Below, in pieces: positions 1 through 8,980 of a stretch of 64,000 nt of DNA. Positions within the stretch are counted from its first letter, which is position 1. Every line of letters begins with the position of its first letter. The stretch covers positions 7,874,001 to 7,938,000 of the forward strand of contig JAWQUS010000017.1 in the NCBI GenBank assembly GCA_036365455.1, written 5' to 3'. The notes beneath the pieces were generated by a model. It did not search any database, was not told where the DNA came from, and was given only the letters and a program-made list of their open reading frames with translations. Source of the stretch: Macrosoma leucophasiata (taxonomy: Eukaryota; Arthropoda; Insecta; Lepidoptera; Hedylidae). Both the position numbers and the translations under genes were made by a program.

Positions 1-901
1 TTTTAGATTTTACCAGTGAAAGTAAATGATTTTCATTGTGTTTAATTAGTTCAATGTCTTGTTTGTATTGGTCAGCAAAACGTTGGTCGAGTACCTCGAA
101 CTGCAAGATACCCGATCCCGCTGATAGCCCCGCGCTTACGCCGCCTTGTCTCTCGACATGAGCTGGAGTGATGACTTAGCAACAGATAATTATTATAATT
201 TAATACCGTGTATTCATGTTTTAATCGCGTTGATATGACGTCACACAATGTATTGTCCTTTAACTTAGTACATAATAATATTTTTTCTAGGTACTCAATA
301 TATTTATCGCTTGCTTTAGTGCCCTGCCAATACATAAGGATTGGAATAAACGCCGGATCTTCTTGGAAATCATCTCCAGAACAATCAAACTTGGATTCTA
401 TTAAGGTCTAGATGATATCAGCCTCCCTCAGTACTAAAATCAAAAGAAAAACGTACTATGTACTATATAAAGAACAGGAGTCCTTCTGCACTTTATATAC
501 AGACGTAAAAAAAATAAATAATACTGTAGTACTTTATAAAGTACATAGCAATAAAACGCAACGTTTCTGGGTAAGTAACAGTTTTGAGTAAGAAATAGCA
601 CACTAATCTTCGAGATTTAACTAAAATATAGTAAATTAACACAAATAATTATATATTTCATTGTAAAATAATAAGATGAATACAGATTAACTTACGTCTG
701 CGGGGACGCACGCTAGCACATCTGCCTTCCACCGCCATTTTTTAAAAACAAACAGATTGTTTTTGACATTTCAACTCTAGATAGAACATTATCCCGATAG
801 GCCAATAAATGTCGCTAGTAGAATATTTCACTCGTTCAAAAGTACTTACACAATATTTTTTTACTTCAAACGTACTATTGAAAGTACAGATGTACCCAGG
901 A
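1..901. other. AT-rich stretch without recognisable feature
   Basis: No gene or clear repeat seen. Short frames on both strands look random. Around 460-550 the pair GTACTATATAAAG and TAGTACTTTATAAAGTAC gives a weak palindromic patch. Confidence 0.4.
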
Positions 902-1147
902 GGATAGAATTGACACTTCGACGTTCCACCCAATTTCCCCGCCTCACTCAACCATCTCCCCTCTTATCGGCGACGGTTGGTATTCTCTACGTGCTTCGCA
1001 CACAGGTGCACGTGTACACGTCACTGATTGATGCCTGTGTAAGAGAGACCAAATTAAGCCTTTGTATGGGATTTTGGCGGAGTGTCCTCGGTGTGGCAGT
1101 ATCTTTGTGAACTCCATGCTTGTTTGCCACTTACATAACATAAAAAG
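902..1147 (+). mobile_element. Chimeric SINE-like element: head D plus very short A tail
   Basis: The head, about 902-1095, matches the heads at 1742-1965 and 20151-20383. Shared blocks include GGCGACGGTTGG, CTACGTGCT(T/A)CGCACA and TTTTGGCGGAGTGTCC. It is joined directly to the last 50 bp of the A family (GCATGCTTGTTTGCC then ACATAAAAA). The two parts occur apart elsewhere, so this is a head-tail chimera or an internally deleted copy of the 1742-2148 element. Confidence 0.6.
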
Positions 1148-1741
1148 TTGAAACTTTTTTTTACAAAAGATTCTCCATCAATCAATCAATCAAAGATGTA
1201 GACACCGTTACATTATTTAATCCGTTTGGTAACTCATAGTGCTTTGTAATTAATTACTCAAAAGGGCATAAATATAGGTAAATAAAAATATTTTTGTACC
1301 TACACATCCTTTTTTATTATTCATAGCAACGAGCTTTCAAATTCCACAGCTATAGAAATGATTTTGCCATTGTCATAATAAGAATTTCAAATATTATTGG
1401 ATGTATAAGGAGGTCCTTTTTATTACAATCCAACATTTCAAAACGTACTGATCTTTTCACAGTTCAAAATTAAACGTGATTGTGTTTTAGAATCAAATAA
1501 TTGTGCGTCGGTCTCGTTGTGTACAATGGTTTTTGGGTGAATAATATATTAACAAATTAATATATTATTATTGTTAGACTTTTCGATTATTATTTAAATA
1601 TATATACATCGTTTTTTCAGTTTTCTTAAACTTTTTTTTAAAGGTAATCTATTTGGAGAGAGATTTGGAGGGCGTAAACTTCACCGCATTACTTATTTGT
1701 TTACCCAGTTAGTGCAACGGTGTGTGACAACTGCTTAACTC
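1148..1741. other. AT-rich spacer, no feature recognised
   Basis: Mostly A/T runs and short random frames. A small TTAATATATTATTATTG inverted patch lies near 1550. Nothing else stands out. Confidence 0.35.
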
Positions 1742-2148
1742 TAGGTAGAGAATATGTAATAATACTTATTCTAGTACGTATAGAATGGACACCCGATTTC
1801 CCCGCATCACCCAACCTCCTCCCCACTTATGGGCGACGGTTGGAATTTTCTACGTGCTACGCACACAGGTGCACGTAAATACACGTCCCTGATTGATGTC
1901 TGTGTAATAGAGACCAAATGAAGCGTTTCTATGGAATTTTGGCGGAGTGTCCGCGGTGTGCTCTAGGGTTGCGGATTCAATCCTTGTTCAGCATTATCGT
2001 GTTCCGGTTATATGGTAATGTATGGCCCCGTAATAACTATCACAGAGATATAACAACTAAGGTCTTTGTGTGGGTGTCTATGGGCTACAGTCATCACTTA
2101 ACATTAATATGATCTGCATGCTTGTTTGTCATCTTAATTACATAAAAA
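1742..2148 (+). mobile_element. Chimeric SINE-like element: head D plus A body and tail
   Basis: The D head starts near AGAGAATATGTAATAATA and carries the GGCGACGGTTGG and TTTTGGCGGAGTGTCC blocks. From about 1968 it becomes A-family sequence (TCGTGTTCCGG, AATGTATGGCCCCGTAAT, GTCATCACTTAACAT) and ends with the poly(A)-bearing 3' end. The normal A head (GGTGGTAGAGCTCCAGTG) is absent, so two 5' modules share one LINE-like 3' tail, a common SINE architecture. Confidence 0.65.
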
Positions 2149-2677
2149 ACGATGTAAATTGTAATATATTTGTTTGCTATGTGTATAAAAACATCTACAC
2201 AAATTATCCATATATACAACAAACGCTGGAAGAGTTATTTATAAATAAGAAAACGCGAAACACTCAGCTTGAACACAGCGAATATTTTTAGATGAAGTGG
2301 CACTTAATAAAAATTCTCTTTAAATTTTTCTTTCTTCCACTTGAAGCGTTGGCAGGCATCTTTCCTGCTATCATTGAAAAGTTTATTTTACTTTTCCGTT
2401 GCGATTGGGAACGCCTTCAATTCCAAGTTTTAATGAGTAAATAACGAGATGGTGAGGGATTGCTCTTTTTGTGTATTACTCTCTGATTTGAATACAACAT
2501 TAAATTTATAAAGTAATATCGTACGGGCGGAATCCAAATTGAGATTTGACTGTTGATTGCACGTGATTGGTTTTTCTTATTAGGAAATTCGATACATTTT
2601 AATATGTTTTAAATGTCAAAGTCTTTATTAATCGATATAGGAGATTTAAAGCCGAGTCCACCGTCGTAATAACGCAC
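2149..2677. other. Unique AT-rich spacer
   Basis: No gene or repeat recognised. It contains a pyrimidine-rich stretch near 2330-2410. Confidence 0.35.
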
Positions 2678-2866
2678 GTTTTGGGTGTCTATAGGCTGCA
2701 GTCATCACTTAACATCAATGTGAACTGCATGCTTGTGAGCTGCATGCTTGTGAGCTGCATGCTTGTGAACTGCATGCTTGTGAACTGCATGCTTGTGAAC
2801 TGAATGCTTATTAACAAGCCTGCGCCCTTGAATTCCGTCACTGGGGCTCTACCACCATTAAAAATT
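2678..2866. mobile_element. Fold-back A-family SINE: tail (+) joined to head (-)
   Basis: Positions 2678-2735 are the A-family 3' part on the plus strand (GGCTGCAGTCATCACTTAAC). After the minisatellite, 2818-2866 is the A-family 5' head in reverse complement (CCGTCACTGGGGCTCTACCACC). Tail and head therefore face opposite ways, which normal insertion does not produce. Confidence 0.6.
2721..2810 (+). repeat. 15-bp minisatellite inside SINE tail
   Basis: Six head-to-tail units of TG(A/G)(A/G)CTGCATGCTTG. The unit is the tail segment that occurs once in other A-family copies, so the array arose by local amplification after insertion. The sixth unit is slightly degraded (TGAACTGAATGCTTA). Confidence 0.9.
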
Positions 2867-3084
2867 AATTCCAGCCTCTTCCTTAATCCAAATATTCCGA
2901 GGATTATGAAGATTCATTACATTCAGTAAGAAGATTAGCTACAATAACTTCATTTAACTAGATAATATAAAAAGGTTAGCTACACTAGCCTCATATAACT
3001 CGATAATGAGAATTGATCAAGTTACCTGCTCCGCCGAACAAGAATGAACAAGATATCCTTATTCCGAGTGGGGTTCCTCTAGAG

Positions 3085-3397
3085 CAGTGTTTTTCAAACT
3101 TTCTGAAGATACCCCCCAAAGTTTTAAAGAGATGCGATCTCCCGTGCCTTTGCTTTTTTCATGAATGTTATTAACTTATATTCAATCCATTATTATTAAT
3201 AACTTTTATATGTGTGTATAATAAGGATTCGAATTCGAATATAAATTACGGATGTATATCCGGATATCCATCGGAGAGCTCATCTTTTTAAACCTCATTG
3301 ATTTTTTCACTAAGTTGGTTCTCTCAACCTATTGCGGCCCCCTACAGAGGCGTCGCGATCCCCCAAGGGGTCACGTCCCACACTTTGAAAAACGCTG
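3085..3397. mobile_element. hAT-like MITE
   Basis: The left end CAGTGTTTTTCAAACTTT and the right end, reverse-complemented CAGCGTTTTTCAAAGTG, form terminal inverted repeats of the common hAT form. The subterminal GGGGTCACG, TCGCGA and GCGGCCCCC runs also fit non-autonomous hAT elements. There is no coding capacity, and I could not find a clean 8-bp target duplication. Confidence 0.6.
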
Positions 3398-3637
3398 TTC
3401 CAGTGTGTCAGCTTTCGCTGAATTCTACACGAGTTTACAATAACATCTTCCACTACATAATATAACAAGAACATTATGTGTAGCATTTTTCTAGTAACAT
3501 TAAAAAAATATTACCTGTATTAACTTTCTCGGAAAATAGATATTGTAGAAATATTGAATAGAGAAGCATCGAAAAAATACTTTTGCTTACGTAAAGTCTT
3601 ATAAATAGAGCTTTCCCCGTCATATACAATTACATAC

Positions 3638-3774
3638 CTTTTTATTGATGAAGTGGAAACTTGCGACCCATCGACCCTTTTAGGGTTAGGCCAATGTTCC
3701 CAAACTTGAACACAGTAAAACCACGGTATAGTAGCCCTTCTTGGTATTTTAGTGGATATTTTACATCTTTTCAT
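3638..3774 (-). other. Exon-like open segment with good splice donor
   Basis: On the minus strand a frame runs from an ATG at 3774 and includes IPWFYCVQVWEHWPNP and VDGSQVSTSSIK. It meets a strong donor match, AAAAAG|GTATGT, at 3638/3637. Tryptophan-rich composition differs from the random frames nearby. There is no convincing acceptor or homologue, so this is only a candidate first coding exon or an old TE fragment. Confidence 0.2.
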
Positions 3775-3855
3775 TGAGATTTATGGTCTGGAATCGTTAT
3801 CTTTGTTCGCCCAGTGTATTGTCAGGGTCATTTTCGCCATAAAACATACACCATT

Positions 3856-4169
3856 ATTTTATACATAGAGCAACGCCGGAGGGGAGTAGCCATATGCAGG
3901 CTTTCCCCTCTGTTAAAGTACAAGCCCAAAAGGGCCTATACCTGTCGCCTAGATGTTTAAATGTGTGCGTGACATTGTTTCTGTATTTTGTTAAAGTGAA
4001 GATGTGAGTTTCGTTGCAATAGACGATTTTTGTAGTGTGCGTGTGTGTCGTACGCATTTCCCCCCCCGCAAAAGATGACAGACTGTTTTGCATCGCTTAT
4101 AAACGTTATGGCTACTCCCCTCCAGTCCGCCGCAGCCGGTGGCCCGTGTTGCTCTATGATTTTATACAT
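3856..4169. mobile_element. Fold-back/MITE-like element with GGAGTAGCCAT arms
   Basis: The left arm AGAGCAACGCCGGAGGGGAG, continuing to TAGCCAT, is repeated inverted on the right (ATGGCTACTCCCCTCCAG ... GTGTTGCTCT). The 11-bp ATTTTATACAT lies directly outside both arms (3856-3866 and 4159-4169) and looks like a target-site duplication. The interior has no coding capacity. Superfamily not recognised. Confidence 0.6.
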
Positions 4170-4545
4170 AACCAACCCATTCTTTCAATTGTGAATTTGT
4201 TGGAAACATTCCAATCATTGACATCCATATGTTCGGACTTCGGAGTTCTCTCAGGCGGATAGTAAGACAAGTGATTTTTTTTTAAGTTGATAAAATCTTC
4301 GATGACACAGTTGGGAAATAATTATAACGATCGCCCCATATATATGAACCTAAAAAAATATAACTTGACTAGACTAGAAACATGGCTACGTGTGGCTGCA
4401 TGGATGTGCATGTAATTATCTAGTCTGCAGTCTCACACACTTATTGATAAGTATCTTACTAACAATGTTGGTTCTGCAAAAAGGCAATTTTAAGAAGAAC
4501 ATTTCAAAGTACGTTTTCACGATTTAAAAACTAAGATATTTATAA
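4170..4545. other. Spacer, no feature recognised
   Basis: AT-rich DNA with no repeat copies seen elsewhere in the window and no long open frame. Confidence 0.3.
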
Positions 4546-4800
4546 TAATATTAACTGTTGCCCGCGGCAACGCCCGCGTGTAGGTCGCTTTTCGCGTAAC
4601 CTGTGGAAACTCATAAAATTATCCCATGGCATCCCACAGGAACCTTTTTAAGAGATAAAAACTATCCTATGTGTTAATTCAAGTTACCGTCTATGTGTGT
4701 ACCAAATTTGATGATAATCGGTTCAGCAGTTTTTGCGTGAAAGAGTAACAAACAAACATACAAACATACAAACTTTCGTATTTATAATAATAGTAGGAAT
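4546..4800 (+). mobile_element. LINE-type 3' tail (CCCGCGG...CGCCCGCG family)
   Basis: It starts TGTTGCCCGCGGCAACGCCC, carries ACCAAATTTGATGATAATCG and GTTCAGCAGTTTTTGCGTGA, then short tandem ACAAACAT units, and ends TCGTATTTATAATAATAGTA. Related copies lie at 23.6 and 63.8 kb, and a second subfamily at 24.8, 26.7, 45.7 and 53.7 kb. This is a very common lepidopteran retroelement 3' end. The clade is not resolvable from the tail alone. Confidence 0.65.
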
Positions 4801-4957
4801 CAATTAAAATCCAGATTTATTTAGTTCAAATAATATGGACTCATACGTTTATATAAAAACTATGTTAAATTTTTATCGTTAATATAATTTTCCATACTGA
4901 AAATCGTTTTCTGCAGAATCGATATTGTAAATAGGGACCGTCGACATAATTTATTTC

Positions 4958-5578
4958 AGAATCAGAATCAGAAACTCATTTATTCATTTAGGGTGACAGG
5001 CACCTCTTATGACACGTCAAAAACAAACAAAATAAATTAAAGCGAATAACAATTGATATACATGTCAAACAAGATAAAAAATATATGTAAAGTCAAGAAT
5101 ATCACTAAAATAAAACTAAATGTCATAAACTAATGTAAAAAGTATATCAGTAAAATGTCTCTTTTCCCCTTTACAAACTGATAACAAAGAGTAAAAAGAA
5201 AAGAAAAAGAGTCATTCTTTGTCATTCACCGGCAAAGTTCCAAAGGCCAATATGATTTGAGAAATACTTGCCGGAAAAAACTCAGTCGGCCCTTTTAAAA
5301 ATATCTCTTAGGCATATTTTTACAATTTTCCATAATTTAAACAAGCTTAAAATTAACAATATAATATCAACATTACACTTTGATTATTACATTTAACACC
5401 TTTGTGGAGCTAGATCAGCATTTAGCCAAACATTTCTATCCTTGAGATAGTCCTCGAGTTTATAGTAAGCCTTTTTACATAGAGTGCGTTTAATTAATGC
5501 TTTGAATTTACCATCGGTGAGTTCAGCAGAGGAATACAAGTTAAGTTTATGATTTAGGAAAATACAGTAGAGCACTGT
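4958..5578 (-). mobile_element. 5'-truncated non-LTR retrotransposon, 3' end
   Basis: Read on the minus strand: the last codons of a reverse-transcriptase ORF (5575-5393), a 3' UTR with TTGCCGGTGAATGAC and GACTGAGTTTTTTCCGG, then a (TTCTGA)n tail at 4958-4975. The 5' break is at 5578, immediately beside an A-family SINE. Part of the same 3' UTR recurs at 10566-10820. Confidence 0.75.
5393..5575 (-). pseudogene. C-terminal remnant of LINE reverse transcriptase
   Basis: About 60 codons end in a natural stop. The conserved part FKALIKRTLCKKAYYKLEDY matches the form of the extreme C-terminus of insect non-LTR polymerases, where a 'FK..IK..L..KAYY...EYL' segment closes the protein. All catalytic domains are missing because of 5' truncation. 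Confidence 0.55.
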
Positions 5579-5580
5579 TT

Positions 5581-5871
5581 ACTGGCGGTAGAGCTCCATT
5601 GACGGAGCTCGCAGCCGTAGGCACCACCACATTATCTAATATACCTACTTGCCGCTAAATGGTAGTGTTCAGCACTATCGTGTTCCAGTCAGGTGGTTAT
5701 GTACGGCCCTGCAATTGCCGGCACAGAGGCATAACACCTTAGGCCTCAGGAGCGGTAACGCATCTGCATTTTGATCTTGGTCTTTGTGTAAGTGTCCATA
5801 GGCTGCAATCATCACATAACATCAATATGAACTGCATGCTTGTTTGCCACTTCCATTACATAAAAAAAAAA
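5581..5871 (+). mobile_element. A-family SINE, near full length
   Basis: Head ACTGGCGGTAGAGCTCCATT, middle TGTTCAGCACTATCGTGTTC, end TTGCCACTTCCATTACAT plus A10. It abuts the truncated LINE at 5578, so one of the two may have inserted at the other's edge. Confidence 0.8.
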
Positions 5872-6174
5872 CTATTTATTGATATAGAAACGTTAAGAAA
5901 ACGTCTTAGTAATCCCTCAATAAATTAGTTTTGTAGTTTGTGGTAAACAAAAGATAACATCAGTTTTTGTTTCGTTGCTCTTCCAATTTATCTTATCGTC
6001 TCGATCACGGTCCCCGACACTTTTATAGTTCAAGCTCTAATATATCATTGTAGCCAATCCAATTACTATTACAAAAATATACGTGTAATCAAGCTGTTTT
6101 CATCGTGTCAGCAGAATAGATAAGAAAATGATGAAAAAAAAATCAAATTAAAAATATATATTACTAGACCAGAC
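5872..6174. other. Unique spacer
   Basis: No gene or repeat recognised. Confidence 0.3.
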
Positions 6175-6476
6175 AAATGTCAGGGCGGGACGTGATCTCC
6201 ACACCGCGCCCGCTAGCTAAAGAATTTTCTGCTACTGGTAGAGAATTCTTCCACAAGTGCAGTCAGTCAACCGAACAATGGCAGTCATACCATTCCAGTG
6301 GAGCCGTAGTAAGTGCAAGAACGCAAGATGGGCATCAGCTTCCTTGTATGAAACTACCGCAACTGCAATAGTAAAATTCGCATGCCGAGCGTTGCGATAA
6401 TGGCATATCCCGCTTATGAGGAGGCTTTGGTCCAACAGTTTGGTCTTTCGGCTGAGATGATGATGATGATTGCTAG
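6175..6476 (+). mobile_element. SINE-like element with RTE-type (GAT)n tail, copy 1
   Basis: The 5' part (GGGCGGGACGTGATCTCC, then CACAAGTGCAGTCAGTCAAC) recurs at 7683 and, inverted, at 27365-27485. The 3' part has GCATGCCGAGCGTTGCGATA, GAGGCTTTGGTCCAACAG and a (GAT)n tail. That is the usual form of lepidopteran RTE 3' ends, 'GGGAGGCCTTTGTCCAGCAG', with CTTTCGGCTGA before (GAT)n. Confidence 0.65.
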
Positions 6477-6705
6477 ACCACATACGAATAATAGAAATAT
6501 GCTTCAAGTAATCAAGACGATCTTTACGAAGATAATAAAATGACGTTGATGGCACTAATCCTAGCTGCAAGATATTATCACACTGATAACCTTTAATAGG
6601 TAAGAACCAATTTGATGACTCTTCGATGATCCAACCCCTTGCCAGTAGTGATATAACCTCTATGCCACCAGGGTCGTTAGGTACAAACACATATTGGTGT
6701 AAAAT
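6477..6705 (-). other. Unidentified exon-like open segment
   Basis: The minus-strand frame reads HQYVFVPNDPGGIEVISLLA near its start and later LPIKGYQCDNILQLGLVPST and YLRKDRLDYL. The residue mix (Gly, Pro, Trp and charged residues) is protein-like and the segment is not repeated in the window. It stays open about 75 codons and is cut at 6476 by the (GAT)n tail of the neighbouring element. Nothing matches from memory. It may be a fossil host exon or part of an old TE ORF. Splice sites are not convincing. Confidence 0.3.
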
Positions 6706-6852
6706 AAGTAAATTAAAAAAAAACTAGAAAGTCTTATGACTAAAAATAATGCAAATTTGCTCTCATTCAGCGAAAAGTATGTGCGACATAATTCTGAACA
6801 GTCTTAATTATCTGTGAGAGATAATTATGGTCTACTTCATCGTGTTCCCAAC

Positions 6853-6972
6853 ACATTTGGGCGGAGACTGGGCCGCAAGTTTACGAGGATAATTAATTAG
6901 AGCACCGTAACTGACAGATGAAGACGGATGAATAGAGACATCTTGGAAAAGGGCATTTGCTCGTGACCGAAC
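6853..6972 (+). repeat. Local repeat G, copy 1
   Basis: Shares GCAAGTTTACGAGGATAATT, GACAGATGAAGACGGATGAA and TAGAGACATCTTGGAAAAGG with copies at 7432 and 8265. Its 3' edge (TGCTCGTGACCGAA) is also present inverted at 7312-7355. No coding capacity. Confidence 0.6.
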
Positions 6973-7311
6973 ATTAGGCATTTTCTTAGCAAATGCAGTT
7001 GGTTGCCAATAGATAAATAATGGAAGTTGACATTTCAAACTGGAAATATTTTAAATTAAGGAAAAGTTGTATATATAACCGTGGTTGAAGAAACATCTAT
7101 AATAAATGAAACGGTCATTAGGTTTCATAGTTTAGGAAGGAAATAATCTATTGAACTCTTCGAAATCGGAGTACGAGTATATTGGTCTTAAAAATATGTA
7201 GTAGATTTTGTGATATAAATATCCCCAGTTTGACTACGATTAAGTAACAGTTTAATTGTTTGTCTTTTTGTTAATAAAATGTTTCAGCGAACTAAGAATA
7301 CATTGAACCTA

Positions 7312-7355
7312 ACGGCATTTGCAAAGAAGATGCCCATATATTCGGTCACGAGCTA
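7312..7355 (-). repeat. Inverted match to 3' edge of repeat G
   Basis: Reverse complement GCTCGTGACCGAATATATGG then CATCTTCTTTGCAAATGC matches 6958-7005 (GCTCGTGACCGAACATTAGG, CATTTTCTTAGCAAATGC). Confidence 0.5.
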
Positions 7356-7431
7356 TACCCCACCCAGTCTCATTATTTGTTGCAGATATCACGTTAGTCA
7401 CTTTGGTATTTAATCCTCCCAACAATAAATT

Positions 7432-7560
7432 TGGGTGTAGACGAAACCACAAGTTTACAAACTTAATTAATTACATTGCTGATGCTGCGTAGGTGACGGT
7501 GACAGCTGAAGACGAAGATGTATGGAGACATCTCGAAAGGTGACATACTCGTAGATCATA
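7432..7560 (+). repeat. Local repeat G, copy 2
   Basis: CCACAAGTTTACAAACTTAA, GGTGACAGCTGAAGACG and GGAGACATCTCGAAAGG identify it. It lies about 580 bp from copy 1. Confidence 0.6.
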
Positions 7561-7682
7561 CAGATATTATATCTTCCGTAACATAGTGGAGTGTATTATA
7601 TTGATGCCCAAAAACCACTTCATTTAGTGGAGTGTGAAATATCAGAAGCTATATTAATACTTGTATATGGGGATTTTAAGCT

Positions 7683-7965
7683 GTCGGAGCGTGATGACGC
7701 CACCGGTGACTAGTGGAAAATTCTTTCGCTAGTGCAGTTAGTCAGTCGAACAATGGCTATCAAAAATTCGAATATGGTACTAGTAAATACAATAACGCAG
7801 GATGGGCAGCAGAGTGCCATGATAAAACTACCGTTACTACGATTGTCAATCCGCATGTCAAGCGTGATGATTATAACACATTATCCCCAAAATTACACAT
7901 AACTCTAATTTGGGCATCAATGGAGAAAGCCGAAGGCTTTTGCCCAGAAGTGGATCAGCCGGAGT
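7683..7965 (+). mobile_element. SINE-like element with RTE-type tail, copy 2
   Basis: Same order as 6175-6476: CTAGTGCAGTTAGTCAGTCG, ACGCAGGATGGGCAGCAG, GCATGTCAAGCGTGATGAT, then a degraded GAAGGCTTTTGCCCAGAAGT tail. The 86-codon open frame over it is incidental. Confidence 0.55.
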
Positions 7966-8035
7966 CTTTATAACTTTGTAGTTTTTATTTTTTTCCGCAA
8001 CAGATATTTTCTTGACATTTTTTCTTCAAACCCTC

Positions 8036-8130
8036 ATATCATCATCATGATTTCCCAAACGTGTTTCATTTCTGAAACTCGTCGTCCACTGCTGAACAAA
8101 TGCCTTCTCTAAAGGTTACGCATATTGGAT
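8036..8130 (-). mobile_element. RTE-type 3' tail fragment
   Basis: (ATC)n followed by CGTCGTCCACTGCTGAACAA and ATGCCTTCTCTAAAGG is the reverse complement of the usual 'GGCCT...GTTCAGCAGTGGAC...(GAT)n' end. Confidence 0.5.
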
Positions 8131-8264
8131 TACATAGCGGGCTATGTCATCACTGGCATGCTGGTGGTTGATTGCAATGGCAAAGTCATCATATTGTTCA
8201 AAATGTAATAATATGATTGTATCGGAAAGGTATAATCATGGTTCATCCTTTTCTCAATATAGAT

Positions 8265-8378
8265 TTAGGCAGAATCGAGGCCACAAGTTTACGAGCTTAA
8301 TTAATTACTGTTGCTGCGTAGGTGACAGCTGAAGACAGATGGATGGAGACATCACCAAAGGGGACATTGATCATAACT
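8265..8378 (+). repeat. Local repeat G, copy 3
   Basis: GAGGCCACAAGTTTACGAGC, TGCGTAGGTGACAGCTGAAG and ATGGAGACATCACCAAAGG. This is the copy with the cleanest unit structure. Confidence 0.6.
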
Positions 8379-8873
8379 GGAAATATATATACACAAAGTT
8401 AGGTGTATATTTATTAACTTTTTCATTATGATAACTACGAAACAGGAGAAAGTATTTTAGTAACTATAAGTTTAAAAGAAAAATGTAAAGATAAAATACA
8501 GTTTCGGCAGGAGTAACTGTTCCTAACGCCAGATAAATACTCTGGATAATTTACCAACTAAGCCACTGTGCTACTTTGATCAGTTAGCAAAAGTTATTAA
8601 TTGTTATCATCACGGTCACCATGAGACGGTAATCAGTATAAAAAGTAAGAGAAAAATTGTGTTGGTGAAGGTTTTCTGATTGATAGCTCATTAGGAAAGT
8701 CGATCAACCCTAATATTTTGCAAGGATTAATATAAGGAAAGATATTTTAAAGCGTGTATTATACATAGCAAAAGTAAAACTCATATTGACTAAAACTAAG
8801 AACGGTCATAATCTTAATCTATACGTGTATTTAAAAATCAATGCCACTTTTCGTTGTAATTTTATAACTCTAG

Positions 8874-8980
8874 CAGAAAACGGATTCATTGATTCAAAAA
8901 ATAAATATCCTTTCAGCGGAAAAGACGATGACGTTGCTGATAAGACTATGAAAGAGATTAACAAAAAAGCGCAAATACAG
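8874..8980 (+). CDS. Candidate internal exon (107 bp), possibly OBP-like
   Basis: A pyrimidine-rich acceptor (TTTTATAACTCTAG|CAGAAAAC) and a donor (AAATACAG|GTAAAT) bound an open frame encoding ENGFIDSKNKYPFSGK, then DDDVADKTMKEINKKAQ. The peptide is helix-like and charged, unlike the surrounding AT-rich frames. The order 'G-[IL]-D-x-x..K' followed by a 'DD.A...M..I' helix faintly recalls the central part of insect odorant-binding proteins, but there is no cysteine to confirm this. No partner exons are recognised nearby. Alternatives are a chance ORF or a decayed exon. Confidence 0.3.

Noticed and set aside
2721..2810. CRISPR-like array
   Set aside because: Units are contiguous 15-mers without spacers, derived from a SINE tail, in an insect-type genome.
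6232..6476. C-terminal half of a 152-codon minus-strand frame, including a His run
   Set aside because: It runs through an RTE-type tail; the His run is the (GAT)n microsatellite read in reverse. Only the upstream part (6477-6705) is kept as a candidate.
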